64,000 nt of DNA, taken from NCBI RefSeq assembly GCF_014646995.1, contig NZ_BMOI01000007.1:142553-206552 (forward strand), written 5' to 3'. Under the pieces are notes generated by a model that saw nothing but the letters and a program-made list of their open reading frames with translations, searched no databases and had not been told where the DNA came from. This DNA is from Curtobacterium luteum (GTDB lineage Bacteria > Actinomycetota > Actinomycetes > Actinomycetales > Microbacteriaceae). Below are positions 43,586-53,168 of this stretch, one piece after another. Positions within the stretch are counted from its first letter, which is position 1; each line of letters opens with the position of its first letter. A program made the position numbers and the translations under genes.

Positions 43586-45166
43586 TCACTCCCACTCGAT
43601 CGTCCCCGGCGGCTTCGACGTGACGTCGAGCACGACGCGGTTCACGTCCGGGACCTCGTTCGTGATGCGGTTCGAGATCTTCGCGAGGGTGTCGTACGGC
43701 AGACGCGTCCAGTCGGCGGTCATGGCGTCCTCGGACGAGACCGGACGGAGCACGATCGGGTGGCCGTAGGTGCGACCGTCACCCTGGACGCCCACGGAGC
43801 GGACGTCGGCGAGCAGGACGACCGGGCACTGCCAGATCTCCTCGTCGAGGCCGGCCGCGGTGAGCTCCTCGCGGGCGATCTTGTCCGCCGCGCGCAGCAG
43901 CTCGAGGCGGTCCTTCGTGACCTCACCGACGATGCGGATGCCGAGCCCCGGGCCGGGGAACGGCTGGCGACCGACGATGACCTCGGGCAGCCCGAGCTCA
44001 CGGCCGACCGCACGGACCTCGTCCTTGAACAGGGTGCGCAGCGGCTCGACGAGCTCGAACGTCATGTCCTCGGGCAGGCCGCCGACGTTGTGGTGCGACT
44101 TGATGTTCGCGGTGCCGGAACCACCGCCGGACTCGACGACGTCGGGGTAGAGCGTGCCCTGGACGAGGAACTTGACCTGCCCCTCGGAGGCGGAGGCCTG
44201 GGCCTCCAGCACCAGGGCCTCGGCCGCGGCCTCGAACGTGCGGATGAACTCGCGGCCGATGATCTTGCGCTTCTGCTCCGGGTCGCTCACGCCGGCGAGG
44301 GCGTCGAGGAACTGCTGCTCCGCGTCGACCGTCACGAGCCGGACACCGGTGGAGGCGACGTAGTCCTCCTCCACCTGCTTGCGCTCGTCGGCGCGGAGGA
44401 GCCCGTGGTCGACGAAGACGCACGTCAGCTGGTCGCCGACGGCCTCGTGCACGAGGGCAGCGGCCACGGCGGAGTCGACACCACCGGAGAGCCCGGCGAT
44501 GACGCGCGCCGAACCGACCTGCTCCTTGATGCGTGCGACCTGCTCCTCGATGACGTTCGCGGAGTTCCAGTCACCCGGAAGCCCCGCGGCACGGTGCAGG
44601 AAGTTCTCGAGCACGGCCTGGCCGTGGACCGAGTGCTTGACCTCGGGGTGCCACTGCACGCCGTAGAGCTTGCGTTCGTCGGACGCGAACGCGGCGACCG
44701 GGGTCGAAGCGCTCGACGCGAGGACCTCGAAGCCCTCGGGCGCCTTCGCCACGGAGTCACCGTGGGACATCCAGGTCACCTGGGACTCCGGCTGCGCACC
44801 GAGCAGGACGCTGTCCGTGCCGGTGACGGTGACGTCGGTCGCGCCGTACTCGCGCTGGCCGGTCTGGGCGACCTCGCCGCCGAGGGCGGTCGCCATGGCC
44901 TGGAAGCCGTAGCAGATGCCGAGCACGGGGACGCCGAGCTCGAGGATGCCGCCGTCGAGCGCGGGCGCACCCTGCTCGTAGACGGACGACGGTCCCCCGG
45001 AGAGCACGATCGCCGCCGGGTCCTTCGCCTTCACCTCGTCCGCGGTGATCGAGTGCGGGACGATCTCGCTGTAGACGTTGGCCTCACGCACGCGGCGAGC
45101 GATGAGCTGCGCGTACTGGGCTCCGAAGTCGACGACGAGGACGGGACGCTGTTCGGTCTCGCTCAC
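43586..45166 (-). CDS. guaA: GMP synthase (glutamine-hydrolysing)
   Basis: Converts XMP to GMP; 526 residues, the family length. The amidotransferase domain has the nucleophile in LGICYGFQ (Cys 85) and [11 protein letters not shown] (His, Glu). The synthetase domain shows the PP-loop [25 protein letters not shown] and the C-terminal [12 protein letters not shown] 45166 follows AAGGAGG by eight bases and overlaps the DUF3817 stop, so translation is coupled. Confidence 0.98.
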   Translation of the reverse strand: MSETEQRPVLVVDFGAQYAQLIARRVREANVYSEIVPHSITADEVKAKDPAAIVLSGGPSSVYEQGAPALDGGILELGVPVLGICYGFQAMATALGGEVAQTGQREYGATDVTVTGTDSVLLGAQPESQVTWMSHGDSVAKAPEGFEVLASSASTPVAAFASDERKLYGVQWHPEVKHSVHGQAVLENFLHRAAGLPGDWNSANVIEEQVARIKEQVGSARVIAGLSGGVDSAVAAALVHEAVGDQLTCVFVDHGLLRADERKQVEEDYVASTGVRLVTVDAEQQFLDALAGVSDPEQKRKIIGREFIRTFEAAAEALVLEAQASASEGQVKFLVQGTLYPDVVESGGGSGTANIKSHHNVGGLPEDMTFELVEPLRTLFKDEVRAVGRELGLPEVIVGRQPFPGPGLGIRIVGEVTKDRLELLRAADKIAREELTAAGLDEEIWQCPVVLLADVRSVGVQGDGRTYGHPIVLRPVSSEDAMTADWTRLPYDTLAKISNRITNEVPDVNRVVLDVTSKPPGTIEWE

Positions 45167-45609
45167 CGAGCGGCCTCCTTCTCACGCTGCTGCGCAGCGG
45201 TCAGGTCGTGGTAGGTGTCCATCGCGATCTTCTGCATGCGGTGCTCGACCACGAAGGACATGAACGGGATGACGCCACCGAGGGCGATCAGCAGGAAGCG
45301 GATGGGCTTCCAGCGCATAATGCTCCACAGACGGAAGTCCGTGAAGAGGTAGAGGACGTACAGCCAGCCGTGGGCGATGAGGATCCCGATGGACAGGTTG
45401 AACGTGCCGGGCTCCTTGCCCGCGGTGCCCTCGGGCACGAAGAACTGCCCGCCGCCGAGCTGCATCTCGAGGTGCAGCGGCGTGTACTTGAGGATCATCT
45501 CGACCACGAGGGCCAGGAGCAGCACACCGGTGATGTACGCGGAGACGCGGTACCACTTCACCGCACCCGGGATCTTCGGGATGTCGCGGGTTCGGACGGT
45601 CAGAGCCAT
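45163..45609 (-). CDS. DUF3817 family membrane protein
   Basis: Membrane protein of 148 residues with three spans ([57 protein letters not shown]), matching DUF3817, a family of unknown function often next to guaA and SURF1. ATG 45609 has ATCCTA complement (TAGGAT) 7 bases upstream; an ATG nine bases earlier is possible. Overlaps guaA by four bases. Confidence 0.85.
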   Translation of the reverse strand: MALTVRTRDIPKIPGAVKWYRVSAYITGVLLLALVVEMILKYTPLHLEMQLGGGQFFVPEGTAGKEPGTFNLSIGILIAHGWLYVLYLFTDFRLWSIMRWKPIRFLLIALGGVIPFMSFVVEHRMQKIAMDTYHDLTAAQQREKEAAR

Positions 45610-45619
45610 ATCCGCCATC

Positions 45620-46399
45620 CTACCGTCGGTCGACGAGCGCCCCGTCGGCACTGTGGAGGCGTTCACGACGGTCCTCCTCCTCGCGCTCCCAGGCGTCCTT
45701 CACGAACCGGTACCAGAGGAACACGGCGAAGCCGGCGAACACGGCCCACTCGATCGCGTAGAAGAGGTTGAGCCAGTCGAACTGGACCTCACGCGTCGGA
45801 GCCCGGTCGGCGATGGTGCCGAGGTCGGCTGCCTTCGCGGTGGATCCGTCGGCGACGACGTACCCGAGGTACATGCGGTCGTCGAACTGCTTCCAGGTGT
45901 TGACGAACCGTGCGGGCGCCACGGCCGAGTACTCGCCCTTGTCGTACGTGTCCTGGTCGGGCGACTCCTCCGGGTAGAGCCGGCCCTCGACCGTGACGGT
46001 CTCGCCGTCGGCCAGACGGTCGCCACCGGCGACGGCGGCAGCGCGCTGGTCGGACCACCCGATCACGACCGGGAGGCTCGCTCCGGTCTCCGAGACGACG
46101 AGGTGCCCGACGGTCTGGTACGTCCCGCCTCCGCTCCGCCCGGTCAGGACGGTGGTGTCACCCGCGACGAAGGTGCCGGTGACGGTGACCTTCTGCCCGG
46201 CGAGGGACTCGGTGACGGGCCGCATCGGAGTGAGCGCGTCGTCGAGGGTCTCCTGCGTCTCCGTGGTGGCCGGGAGCGGCTTGCCGTTCTGGATGCTCCG
46301 CTCGAGCTGCCACTTGCCCAGGAACGCGAACACCGCCGCGAGCACGAGCGCCAGCAGCAGCAGCGCGATCCACCTCGGTCGTCGGGCAACAGCCCACAT
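45620..46399 (-). CDS. SURF1 family cytochrome c oxidase assembly protein
   Basis: Assists assembly of cytochrome c oxidase. The 259-residue protein has the two-span SURF1 layout: first span about residues 10-28 (WIALLLLALVLAAVFAFLGKWQLERS, with the LGxWQxxR motif) and second about 212-232 (NLFYAIEWAVFAGFAVFLWYRF), joined by an outer domain with GSF-like GTFVAGDTTVLTGR and VVIGWSDQR. Starts at ATG 46399, 3 bases after the antiporter stop. Confidence 0.92.
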   Translation of the reverse strand: MWAVARRPRWIALLLLALVLAAVFAFLGKWQLERSIQNGKPLPATTETQETLDDALTPMRPVTESLAGQKVTVTGTFVAGDTTVLTGRSGGGTYQTVGHLVVSETGASLPVVIGWSDQRAAAVAGGDRLADGETVTVEGRLYPEESPDQDTYDKGEYSAVAPARFVNTWKQFDDRMYLGYVVADGSTAKAADLGTIADRAPTREVQFDWLNLFYAIEWAVFAGFAVFLWYRFVKDAWEREEEDRRERLHSADGALVDRR

Positions 46400-46404
46400 C
46401 TGTA

Positions 46405-47898
46405 TCAGTACTCCGGATCGCGCTGTCGCACCGGGCGTTCGGGACGCTCGGCGGGGATCTCCACCGACGAGGTCACGGGTTCCTCGCGGGGCTCCGGTGC
46501 ACCATTCTCGCGCTCTTCCCTCCCAGCCGCCTCCACGAGGGCGAACTCCTCCGCGAACTGGCGGTCGCGTTCGGCGCGACGGGCGGCCCTGGAGGCGTCC
46601 TCGTCGGCGACGCCGGCGACCGCGGCGGTGTGGATCGCCTCGTCGAGCGCCGGCCCGGTCGCTCCGGCGGCGACGCCGCGACCACCGCGGCTACCGAGGC
46701 GCGCGCGGAGACGCTGGCGCAGCCGCGCAACCCGCGCCGGACGCACCACGAGGCGGCCGATCCGGTCCGAGTTCACCGCGAGCAGCGGCCCGAGGACGGC
46801 CATGACGAGGACGTAGAGGCCCGCGAACGCGGTGATCCGCGCCTCCAGGCCGGCGGCGGCCGAGAGCGTGGCGAGGATCAGCGCGAACTCGCCGCGGTTC
46901 ACCAGGATGACCGCGGTGTTGATCCCCTGCTGGACGCTGAAGCCGTTCATCCGGGCGACGATCTGACCGGCGACGGCGTTCAGGACGACGGTCATGCCGA
47001 TCGCACCGAGGACCGGCCAGAGCACCTCGCCGAAGGTCGACAGGTCGAGCCCGAGTCCGAAGTTCACGAAGAAGAACGCGGCGAAGACGTCGCGCATCGG
47101 CAGCGCGAGCTGCTCGATGCGGTCGCGGTAGCGCGTGGCGCCGCAGAGCAACCCGATCACGAACGCGCCGATGGCGTCGGTGACGCCGAGGATCTCGCCG
47201 ATGCCGCCGAACATCACCGCGAGGCCGAAGAACAGCACCGTGAAGAGCTCGTCGTCGCGGGTGGCGAAGATCTTCGACACCCACTTGCCGGCGAAGCGGG
47301 CGAGGGTGAACATCACGACGAGGAACCCGAACGCGAGCCCGAGCTTGCCGATCACACCCCAGACGTTCGTGTCGCCGGAGAGCACGACGGAGACGATCGC
47401 CAGGTAGATCGCGATGAAGACGTCCTCGATGACCGTCACGCCGAGGATCATCGGCGTCTCGTCGTTCGCCAGCCGTCGGAGCTCGATGAGCAGCTTCGTG
47501 ACGATCGCGCTCGACGAGGTCGCCGTCATGCCCGCGATGATCAGGGCCTCGCGCGTGCCCCAGCCGAGCGAGAACCCGAACGCGAACCCGATCCCCATGT
47601 TGATCGCGACGTAGGTGCCGCCGGAGACGAGCAGCTTGCCGGCGTTGCCGTAGAACTCCTCCTGGTCGAACTCGAGCCCGAGGTTGAACAGGAGGAGGAC
47701 CAGCCCGAACGTCGCGATCAGCTCGATCGTGTCGGACTCGACGTTCAGCCCGATCCACGGGGTGTGCGGGCTCGCGATGAGCCCCACGAGCATGTAGATG
47801 GGGATCGCCGGCAGGCCGATGGTCTTGCCCAGGCGTCCGAGGACGTAGGCGATGACGAACAGCACACCGATGGTGAGCAGCTCACCGCCCAGGTGCAC
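46405..47898 (-). CDS. Cation:proton antiporter (CPA2/KefB-like)
   Basis: Membrane antiporter of 497 residues with about twelve spans in residues 1-385. The core ion-binding region is GMTATSSSAIVTKLL and the Na/H exchanger pattern FNLGLEFDQEEF and FFVNFGLGLDLS are seen. The remaining 110 residues are charged and cytoplasmic, without the NAD-binding RCK domain. The regulatory RCK-C domain is on the separate gene just upstream, which together resemble KhtU-KhtT potassium efflux. GTG 47898 is 3 bases after that gene's stop. Confidence 0.9.
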   Translation of the reverse strand: MHLGGELLTIGVLFVIAYVLGRLGKTIGLPAIPIYMLVGLIASPHTPWIGLNVESDTIELIATFGLVLLLFNLGLEFDQEEFYGNAGKLLVSGGTYVAINMGIGFAFGFSLGWGTREALIIAGMTATSSSAIVTKLLIELRRLANDETPMILGVTVIEDVFIAIYLAIVSVVLSGDTNVWGVIGKLGLAFGFLVVMFTLARFAGKWVSKIFATRDDELFTVLFFGLAVMFGGIGEILGVTDAIGAFVIGLLCGATRYRDRIEQLALPMRDVFAAFFFVNFGLGLDLSTFGEVLWPVLGAIGMTVVLNAVAGQIVARMNGFSVQQGINTAVILVNRGEFALILATLSAAAGLEARITAFAGLYVLVMAVLGPLLAVNSDRIGRLVVRPARVARLRQRLRARLGSRGGRGVAAGATGPALDEAIHTAAVAGVADEDASRAARRAERDRQFAEEFALVEAAGREERENGAPEPREEPVTSSVEIPAERPERPVRQRDPEY

Positions 47899-47901
47899 GC
47901 G

Positions 47902-48432
47902 CTAGCTCCGGCGCGGGGCCTCGGCCGAGGCGGCCGCAAGCTCTCCGCTGCGGTAGAACGAGAACGCCTTCGCGACCTTCTCGGGCGCGCCGGCGACGAC
48001 GATGGTGTCGCCCGGGAACACGACGAAGTCCGGGGAGGGAGCCGGGTTGGCGCTGTCGCCACGGACCACCGCGACGACGGTCAGGCCGATGAAGCCCGAG
48101 TCGTGGAGGTCGCCGAGGGGCTTGCCGGCGATGGCGTCGTCGTAGTCGACGGAGAACCAGTCGATGCTGAGGCCCGGGATCTCGTCGAGCTTGTCGAGGC
48201 CCTCGGTGATCCGGGTGCCGCCGAGGAGCTCCGCGAGGGTGTGCGCTTCGTCCTCGCTGAGGCGCAGCGACACCTTCTCCGACTTGTCCGCGCCGTCGGA
48301 GACGTCCGCGAAGGAGATGAGGTCGGAGTGTCCCGACCGGTGCGTGATGACACCGCACTTGCCACCGTCGTCGGTGTAGAAGCTGTGCAGCACGCCGACT
48401 CCGGGGAGCTTGACGCGATGGACGTCGACCAT
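47902..48432 (-). CDS. RCK-C (TrkA-C) regulatory subunit of cation antiporter, KhtT-like
   Basis: Cytoplasmic regulator of 176 residues. It begins VDVHRVKLPGVGVLHSFYTDDG as in KhtT, and the C-terminal TrkA-C domain spans about residues 90-165 (GKPLGDLHDSGFIGLTVVAVVRG, FVVFPGDTIVVAGAPEKVAKA). Known KhtT proteins open the antiporter in response to pH or c-di-AMP. ATG 48432 has GGGAGG upstream and the operon has a TATCAT -10 at 48461-48466. Confidence 0.88.
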   Translation of the reverse strand: MVDVHRVKLPGVGVLHSFYTDDGGKCGVITHRSGHSDLISFADVSDGADKSEKVSLRLSEDEAHTLAELLGGTRITEGLDKLDEIPGLSIDWFSVDYDDAIAGKPLGDLHDSGFIGLTVVAVVRGDSANPAPSPDFVVFPGDTIVVAGAPEKVAKAFSFYRSGELAAASAEAPRRS

Positions 48433-48545
48433 GAGATGGCCTCCCTTTCCGAGTACCACGATGATAACCACCGCCGGTCGCCGGGCATTCCGGGTCATCC
48501 GGTCGGTGGACGCGTCGGGCTCGGGGCCCGGGCTAGCGTCGGGGG

Positions 48546-49049
48546 ATGCAGCGATCTCGGGGTGTCGTGGCCGTCGTCGGCGTGGCGGTGGTGGCGCTGT
48601 ACGCCGCGCTGCTCGTCGTGGTCCAGCTGGTGCTCGACCCGCTCGCGGCGGTGCCGGGACGGTCGCTGGGCTCGATCTACGCCGAGCTCGAGCGGCAGGG
48701 CTTCCACACCAGTGTCGACGTGGCGGTGGTCGTCGGGGTCGGCGTCGTGGGCGTGCTGCTCGCCGCGGGCCTCCAGTGGGTCCTCTCGGAGCAGCGGGCA
48801 CCGCTGTTCGCGATGGTCGCGGCGCACCTCGGCGTGCTCGCCGCGGGGATCGCGCCCGCCTGGATGAGCGGGACCGCGCTCGGCATGGACGTCGCCGACG
48901 CGTTCATGGTCGACGGCGGGTACCACACCGCCTGGTTCACGGTCCTCGTCGGCGCCAGCGGCGCCGCCCTCGTCGCGATGCCGTTCGTGCTCGTCGTCGG
49001 CCAGGCCGTGCACGTCCGACGCACCGCCCACCGGACGTCCGCGGTCTGA
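48546..49049 (+). CDS. Four-span membrane protein, unknown, 167 aa
   Basis: Not recognised. Four hydrophobic segments (VVAVVGVAVVALYAALLVVVQLVL, VAVVVGVGVVGVLLAAGL, LFAMVAAHLGVLAAGIAPAW, WFTVLVGASGAALVAMPFVLVV). ATG 48546 has TAGCGT exactly 6 bases upstream and no ribosome site. Divergent from the antiporter operon. Confidence 0.7.
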   Translation: MQRSRGVVAVVGVAVVALYAALLVVVQLVLDPLAAVPGRSLGSIYAELERQGFHTSVDVAVVVGVGVVGVLLAAGLQWVLSEQRAPLFAMVAAHLGVLAAGIAPAWMSGTALGMDVADAFMVDGGYHTAWFTVLVGASGAALVAMPFVLVVGQAVHVRRTAHRTSAV

Positions 49050-49055
49050 CGGGCG

Positions 49056-49093
49056 CGCACCGTGCCTCCAGGCCGGTCTGGAGGCACGGTGCG
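49056..49093. terminator. Terminator between convergent genes (palindrome family member)
   Basis: Perfect 16-base arms (CGCACCGTGCCTCCAG and complement) around GCCGGT, between the membrane protein and glpD stops. Confidence 0.88.
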
Positions 49094-49112
49094 GCTCGGC
49101 GACGTCCGTCGC

Positions 49113-50984
49113 CTACCGGGGTTCGCTCGTCTTCTCCCCGACCACCTGCTCGTCGGACGCCTTCGCACCGTCCGCACCGCTCGACCGGCCGCCGCCGACG
49201 ACCACGTCGTCCTCGTCGAAGCCGAACGCGATGTCCGGCGCCTCGAGGCGGACGCGGTCCGCCGACTCGTCGTCGGGCTGGAGCTGCGACGCGCGCTCGG
49301 CCGCGACGCGCGTGAGATAGTTCGAGACCTCGTTCTCGGTGGTCTCCTGGTCCCACCCGAGGACGTCGGCCATGAGCTTCGCGGCGACCGGCGCCGCGGA
49401 CTCCCCGCGGTCCCAGGCCTCGATCGAGATGCGGGTGCGCCGGGCGAGGACGTCCTCGAGGTGCAGGGCGCCCTCGTGCGAGGCCGCGTAGACGACCTCG
49501 GCACCGATGTAGTCGTCGGCCTGCGGGAGCGGTTCGGCGAGGGACGGGTCCTGCTCGACGAGCTGCAGGACCTCGGTCGCCAGCGTGCCGTAGCGGTTGA
49601 GCAGGTGCTCGATGCGGACCTTGTGCACCCCGACCGACCGTGCCGTGCGCCCGCGCCGGTTCCACGCGGCCGGGTAACCCTCGGCGCCGAGGAGCGGGAT
49701 GTCCTCGGTGGTCGACTCCGGGATCTTGCCGTCCATCGCCGCGACGGCCTCGTCGATGGCGTCCTTGCCCATCACGCGGTACGTCGTCCACTTGCCGCCG
49801 GCCACGACGACGAGTCCTGGCGCGGTGTGCGCGACGACGTGCTCGCGGCTGAGCTGCGAGGTCTGGTCGGACTCGCCGGCGAGGAGCGGGCGGAGGCCGG
49901 CGTAGACGCCCTCGACGTCCTCGCGGGTGAGCGGGACCGCGAGCACCTTGTTGACGTGCTCGAGGATGTAGTCGATGTCCGCCGCGGTCGCCGCGGGGTG
50001 CGCCTTGTCGAGGTTCCAGTCGGTGTCGGTGGTGCCGACGAGCCAGTGCCGGCCCCACGGGATGACGAAGAGGACGCTCTTCTCGGTGCGGAGGATCATG
50101 CCGGTGTTCGACTGGAAGCGGTCACGCGGGATGACGAGGTGCACGCCCTTCGACGCCCGCACCTTGAACTGCCCGCGGGTGCCGACCATGGCCTGGGTGT
50201 CGTCGGTCCACACGCCCGTCGCGTTGACGACCTGCTTGGCCCGGACGTCGAAGCGCTCACCGGTCTGGATGTCGTGCGCGTGGGCGCCGACGACCCGCTC
50301 CCCCACCTTGATGAAGCCCTCGATGCGGACCCGGCTCGCGGCGTGCGCACCGTACGACGCTGCCGTGCGGACGAGCGAGGCGACGTAGCGCGCGTCGTCG
50401 ACCTGCGCGTCGTAGTAGGTCATGCCGCCGACGAAGGCGTCCTTCTTCAGGCCGGGCATGTTCTTCAGGACCTGCTTGCGGCTGAGGTGCCGGTGGTGCG
50501 GAACGCCCGGGGGTCGGCCGCCGGACCAGCTGAACACGTCGTACATCGCCATGCCGATGCCGATGTAGAAGCGCTCCCACACCCGGTGGTTGAGCGGGTA
50601 GAGGAAGCGGACGGGCTTCACCAGGTGCGGGGCGATCCGCTGGAGGAGCAGACCGCGCTCGATCAGGGCCTCACGCACGAGCGCGAAGTTGAGCTGCTCG
50701 AGGTACCGGATGCCGCCGTGCACGAGCTTCGAGGACCGGCTCGACGTGCCCGAACCCCAGTCGCGGGCCTCGACGATGCCGACGCTCAGGCCACGCGTGG
50801 CGGCGTCGAGCGCGCTGCCGGCGCCGACGATGCCGCCGCCGACCACGAGGACGTCCACCTCGTGCTCCTTGAGCGCGGTGATCGCCGCCGCGCGTTCGTC
50901 CGGACCGAGCTTCACGGTCGGGTCGAACCCGACCCCACCGGCCGAGCGGGCCGTCGTGCTGCTGGTGGTCGTTGCCTTCGCCAT
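49113..50984 (-). CDS. glpD: Glycerol-3-phosphate dehydrogenase (FAD)
   Basis: Oxidises glycerol-3-phosphate to DHAP at the membrane; 623 residues. The dinucleotide loop VVGGGIVGAGSALDAATRG begins about residue 47, followed by GTSSRSSKLVHGGIRYLEQLNF, VNATGVWTDD, the RASKGVHLVIPRDRF substrate region and VAGGKWTTYRVMGKDAID. About 45 residues at the C-terminus are Asp/Gly-rich and outside the conserved fold. Starts 33 bases after guaB3 on the same strand. Confidence 0.95.
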   Translation of the reverse strand: MAKATTTSSTTARSAGGVGFDPTVKLGPDERAAAITALKEHEVDVLVVGGGIVGAGSALDAATRGLSVGIVEARDWGSGTSSRSSKLVHGGIRYLEQLNFALVREALIERGLLLQRIAPHLVKPVRFLYPLNHRVWERFYIGIGMAMYDVFSWSGGRPPGVPHHRHLSRKQVLKNMPGLKKDAFVGGMTYYDAQVDDARYVASLVRTAASYGAHAASRVRIEGFIKVGERVVGAHAHDIQTGERFDVRAKQVVNATGVWTDDTQAMVGTRGQFKVRASKGVHLVIPRDRFQSNTGMILRTEKSVLFVIPWGRHWLVGTTDTDWNLDKAHPAATAADIDYILEHVNKVLAVPLTREDVEGVYAGLRPLLAGESDQTSQLSREHVVAHTAPGLVVVAGGKWTTYRVMGKDAIDEAVAAMDGKIPESTTEDIPLLGAEGYPAAWNRRGRTARSVGVHKVRIEHLLNRYGTLATEVLQLVEQDPSLAEPLPQADDYIGAEVVYAASHEGALHLEDVLARRTRISIEAWDRGESAAPVAAKLMADVLGWDQETTENEVSNYLTRVAAERASQLQPDDESADRVRLEAPDIAFGFDEDDVVVGGGRSSGADGAKASDEQVVGEKTSEPR

Positions 50985-51017
50985 GGTCGCCTCCGGTTCA
51001 CGGGCGGCGCCGGAGCG

Positions 51018-52139
51018 TCAGTGCTGGTGGTACGGCGCCACGACCACTTCTACTCGCTGGAACTCCTTGACGTCGGAGTATCCGGTGGTCGCCATCGACC
51101 GACGCAGGGCGCCGACGATGTTCGCGCGGCCGTCCCACGTCGGGGTCGGGCCGTGCAGGACGTTCTCAAGCGGGGCGATCGTGCCGACCTCGACCCGGCG
51201 GCCGCGGGGCAGCTCCGGGTGGTGGGCCTCGGCACCCCAGTGGAAGCCGCCGCCGGGGGCCTCGGTCGCGCGGGCCAGGGCCGTGCCGAGCATGACCGCG
51301 TCGGCACCCATCGCGATCGCCTTGACGACGTCGCCCGCGGTGTCGAGCCCGCCGTCGGCGATGACGTGCACGTACCGGCCGCCGGACTCGTCCATGTAGT
51401 CACGACGGGCTCCGGCGACGTCCGCCACGGCGGTGGCCATCGGCGCGTGGATCCCGAGCGCGGCGCGGGTGGTCGACGCTGCGCCGCCGCCGAAGCCGAC
51501 GAGGACCCCCGCGGCACCGGTGCGCATGAGGTGCAGGGCCGCCGTGTAGGTCGAGGCACCGCCGACGATCACGGGGACGTCGAGCTCGTAGATGAACTTC
51601 TTGAGGTTCAGCGGCTCTTCGTCCTGCGAGACGTGCTCCGCCGAGACCGTCGTGCCGCGGATGACGAACAGGTCGACGCCGGCGTCGACGACGGTCTGCG
51701 AGAACTCCTGCGTGCGCTGCGGGCTGAGCGAGCCGGCGACCGGCACCCCGGCGGCGCGGATCTCGGCGAGGCGCGCGGTGATCAGCTCGGCCTTGATCGG
51801 CTCGGAGTAGATCTCCTGCATGCGCTTCGTGACGTTGCCGTCGGTGAGGCTCTTGATCTCCTCGTAGTACGGCGCCGGGTCCTCGTAGCGGGTCCAGAGA
51901 CCCTCGAGGTCGAGGACACCGAGGATGCCGAGCTTGCCCATCTGGATGACCGTGGCCGGCGAGGCGACGGAGTCCATCGGCGCGGAGAGGATCGGCGACT
52001 CGAACGTGAACGCGTCGATCGTCCACTGGACGGAGACGTCGCGCGGGTCACGCGTGCGTCGCGAGGGGACCACCGCGATGTCGTCGAACGCGTACGCCCG
52101 TCGTCCGCGCTTGCCTGCACCGATCTCGACTTCACTCAC
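51018..52139 (-). CDS. guaB3: GuaB3 family IMP dehydrogenase-related protein
   Basis: TIM-barrel protein of 373 residues without the CBS pair of GuaB. Seen are [57 protein letters not shown]. The loop where GuaB carries the catalytic Cys reads HLMRTGAAGVLVGFGGGAAS, with Ser/Gly and no Cys in this position, as usual for the actinobacterial GuaB3 group. GTG 52139 gives the family N-terminus VSEVEIGAGKRG; TAGGCT sits 6 bases upstream. GTG 52145 is an alternative. Confidence 0.92.
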   Translation of the reverse strand: MSEVEIGAGKRGRRAYAFDDIAVVPSRRTRDPRDVSVQWTIDAFTFESPILSAPMDSVASPATVIQMGKLGILGVLDLEGLWTRYEDPAPYYEEIKSLTDGNVTKRMQEIYSEPIKAELITARLAEIRAAGVPVAGSLSPQRTQEFSQTVVDAGVDLFVIRGTTVSAEHVSQDEEPLNLKKFIYELDVPVIVGGASTYTAALHLMRTGAAGVLVGFGGGAASTTRAALGIHAPMATAVADVAGARRDYMDESGGRYVHVIADGGLDTAGDVVKAIAMGADAVMLGTALARATEAPGGGFHWGAEAHHPELPRGRRVEVGTIAPLENVLHGPTPTWDGRANIVGALRRSMATTGYSDVKEFQRVEVVVAPYHQH

Positions 52140-52148
52140 GGGCACAGC

Positions 52149-53168
52149 CTAGCGGGCGGCCCCCACACGGGTCCCCGACCGGGTGGACGGTCGCCGGGCG
52201 GTCTCGACGAGTCCGGACAGTAGCTCGGGGTAGTCGATGCCGACCGCCGCGAACATCTTCGGCAGCTGCGACTGCGCGGTGAGTCCGGGCATCGTGTTCA
52301 CCTCGTTGAGGACGACCTCGCCCTCCGGCGTGACGAAGCAGTCGACGCGGGCGAGGCCGGCGCACCCGAGGCGTGCGAACAGGGTGCGGGCCACGGTGTC
52401 GATGCGCTCCGCGACCGCGGGCACGAGCGGGGCCGGCAGCACGAACCGCGCGCTGCCGTCGTACTTCGTGTCGGCGTCGAAGAACCCGGCGGCGTCGTTG
52501 AGGACCTCGAGCGGCGGGCCCACGACGAGTTCGCCGGTGACCCGTTCGAGCACGGCGACGTCGACCTCGCGTCCGGTCACGAGACGCTCGACGAGCACGC
52601 GGTCGTCGTGCGCGAACGCCTCGGCGAGTGCTGCGTCCAGCTGCCCGGGAGCGTCGACCCGGCTCACCCCGTAGCTCGAACCGCCGGCCACCGGCTTGAC
52701 GATCCAGGGCATCGGACCGACGGTCACCGCGAGCGCGGCGGAGTCGACCGTGCGCGCCTCGGCCCGGGTGAGCAGGGTGCTCGGGGCGACGGCGACCCCC
52801 GACGCCTGGGCGACGAGCTTCGTCGCCCACTTGTCCATGGCGAGCGCCCCGGCACAGACCGGGGAACCGACGACGGGCACCCCGGCGAGCGCGGCGAGTG
52901 CGGCGAGCGAGCCGTCCTCACCGCCGGGACCGTGCACCGCGGGGAACACCACGTCAGCGGCGGCGAGCACCGCCGCGGCCTCGGGGAAGGAGCACGGCAG
53001 GTCGGCCGATCGCCACCCGCCGTCGCGTTCGATCGTCAGACGCGCGACCTCGTACCGCGTCGGGTCGAGGGCGGCCGCGACCGAGGCGGCGCTCGCGAGG
53101 CCGACCTCGTGCTCGCTGTTGGCGCCGCCGCCGATGACGACGACGCGGACGGGTGCGGTGGTGCTCAT
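52149..53168 (-). CDS. ddl: D-alanine--D-alanine ligase
   Basis: ATP-grasp ligase making the D-Ala-D-Ala end of peptidoglycan; 339 residues. It shows VVVIGGGANSEHEVGLASAASV, FPAVHGPGGEDGSLAALA, WIVKPVAGGSSYGVSRV, the metal-binding LVLNEVNTMPG-type VVLNEVNTMPGLT and Tyr in CAGALAMDKWATK region. ATG 53168 overlaps the alr stop by ATGA, so the two D-Ala enzymes are coupled. Confidence 0.95.
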   Translation of the reverse strand: MSTTAPVRVVVIGGGANSEHEVGLASAASVAAALDPTRYEVARLTIERDGGWRSADLPCSFPEAAAVLAAADVVFPAVHGPGGEDGSLAALAALAGVPVVGSPVCAGALAMDKWATKLVAQASGVAVAPSTLLTRAEARTVDSAALAVTVGPMPWIVKPVAGGSSYGVSRVDAPGQLDAALAEAFAHDDRVLVERLVTGREVDVAVLERVTGELVVGPPLEVLNDAAGFFDADTKYDGSARFVLPAPLVPAVAERIDTVARTLFARLGCAGLARVDCFVTPEGEVVLNEVNTMPGLTAQSQLPKMFAAVGIDYPELLSGLVETARRPSTRSGTRVGAAR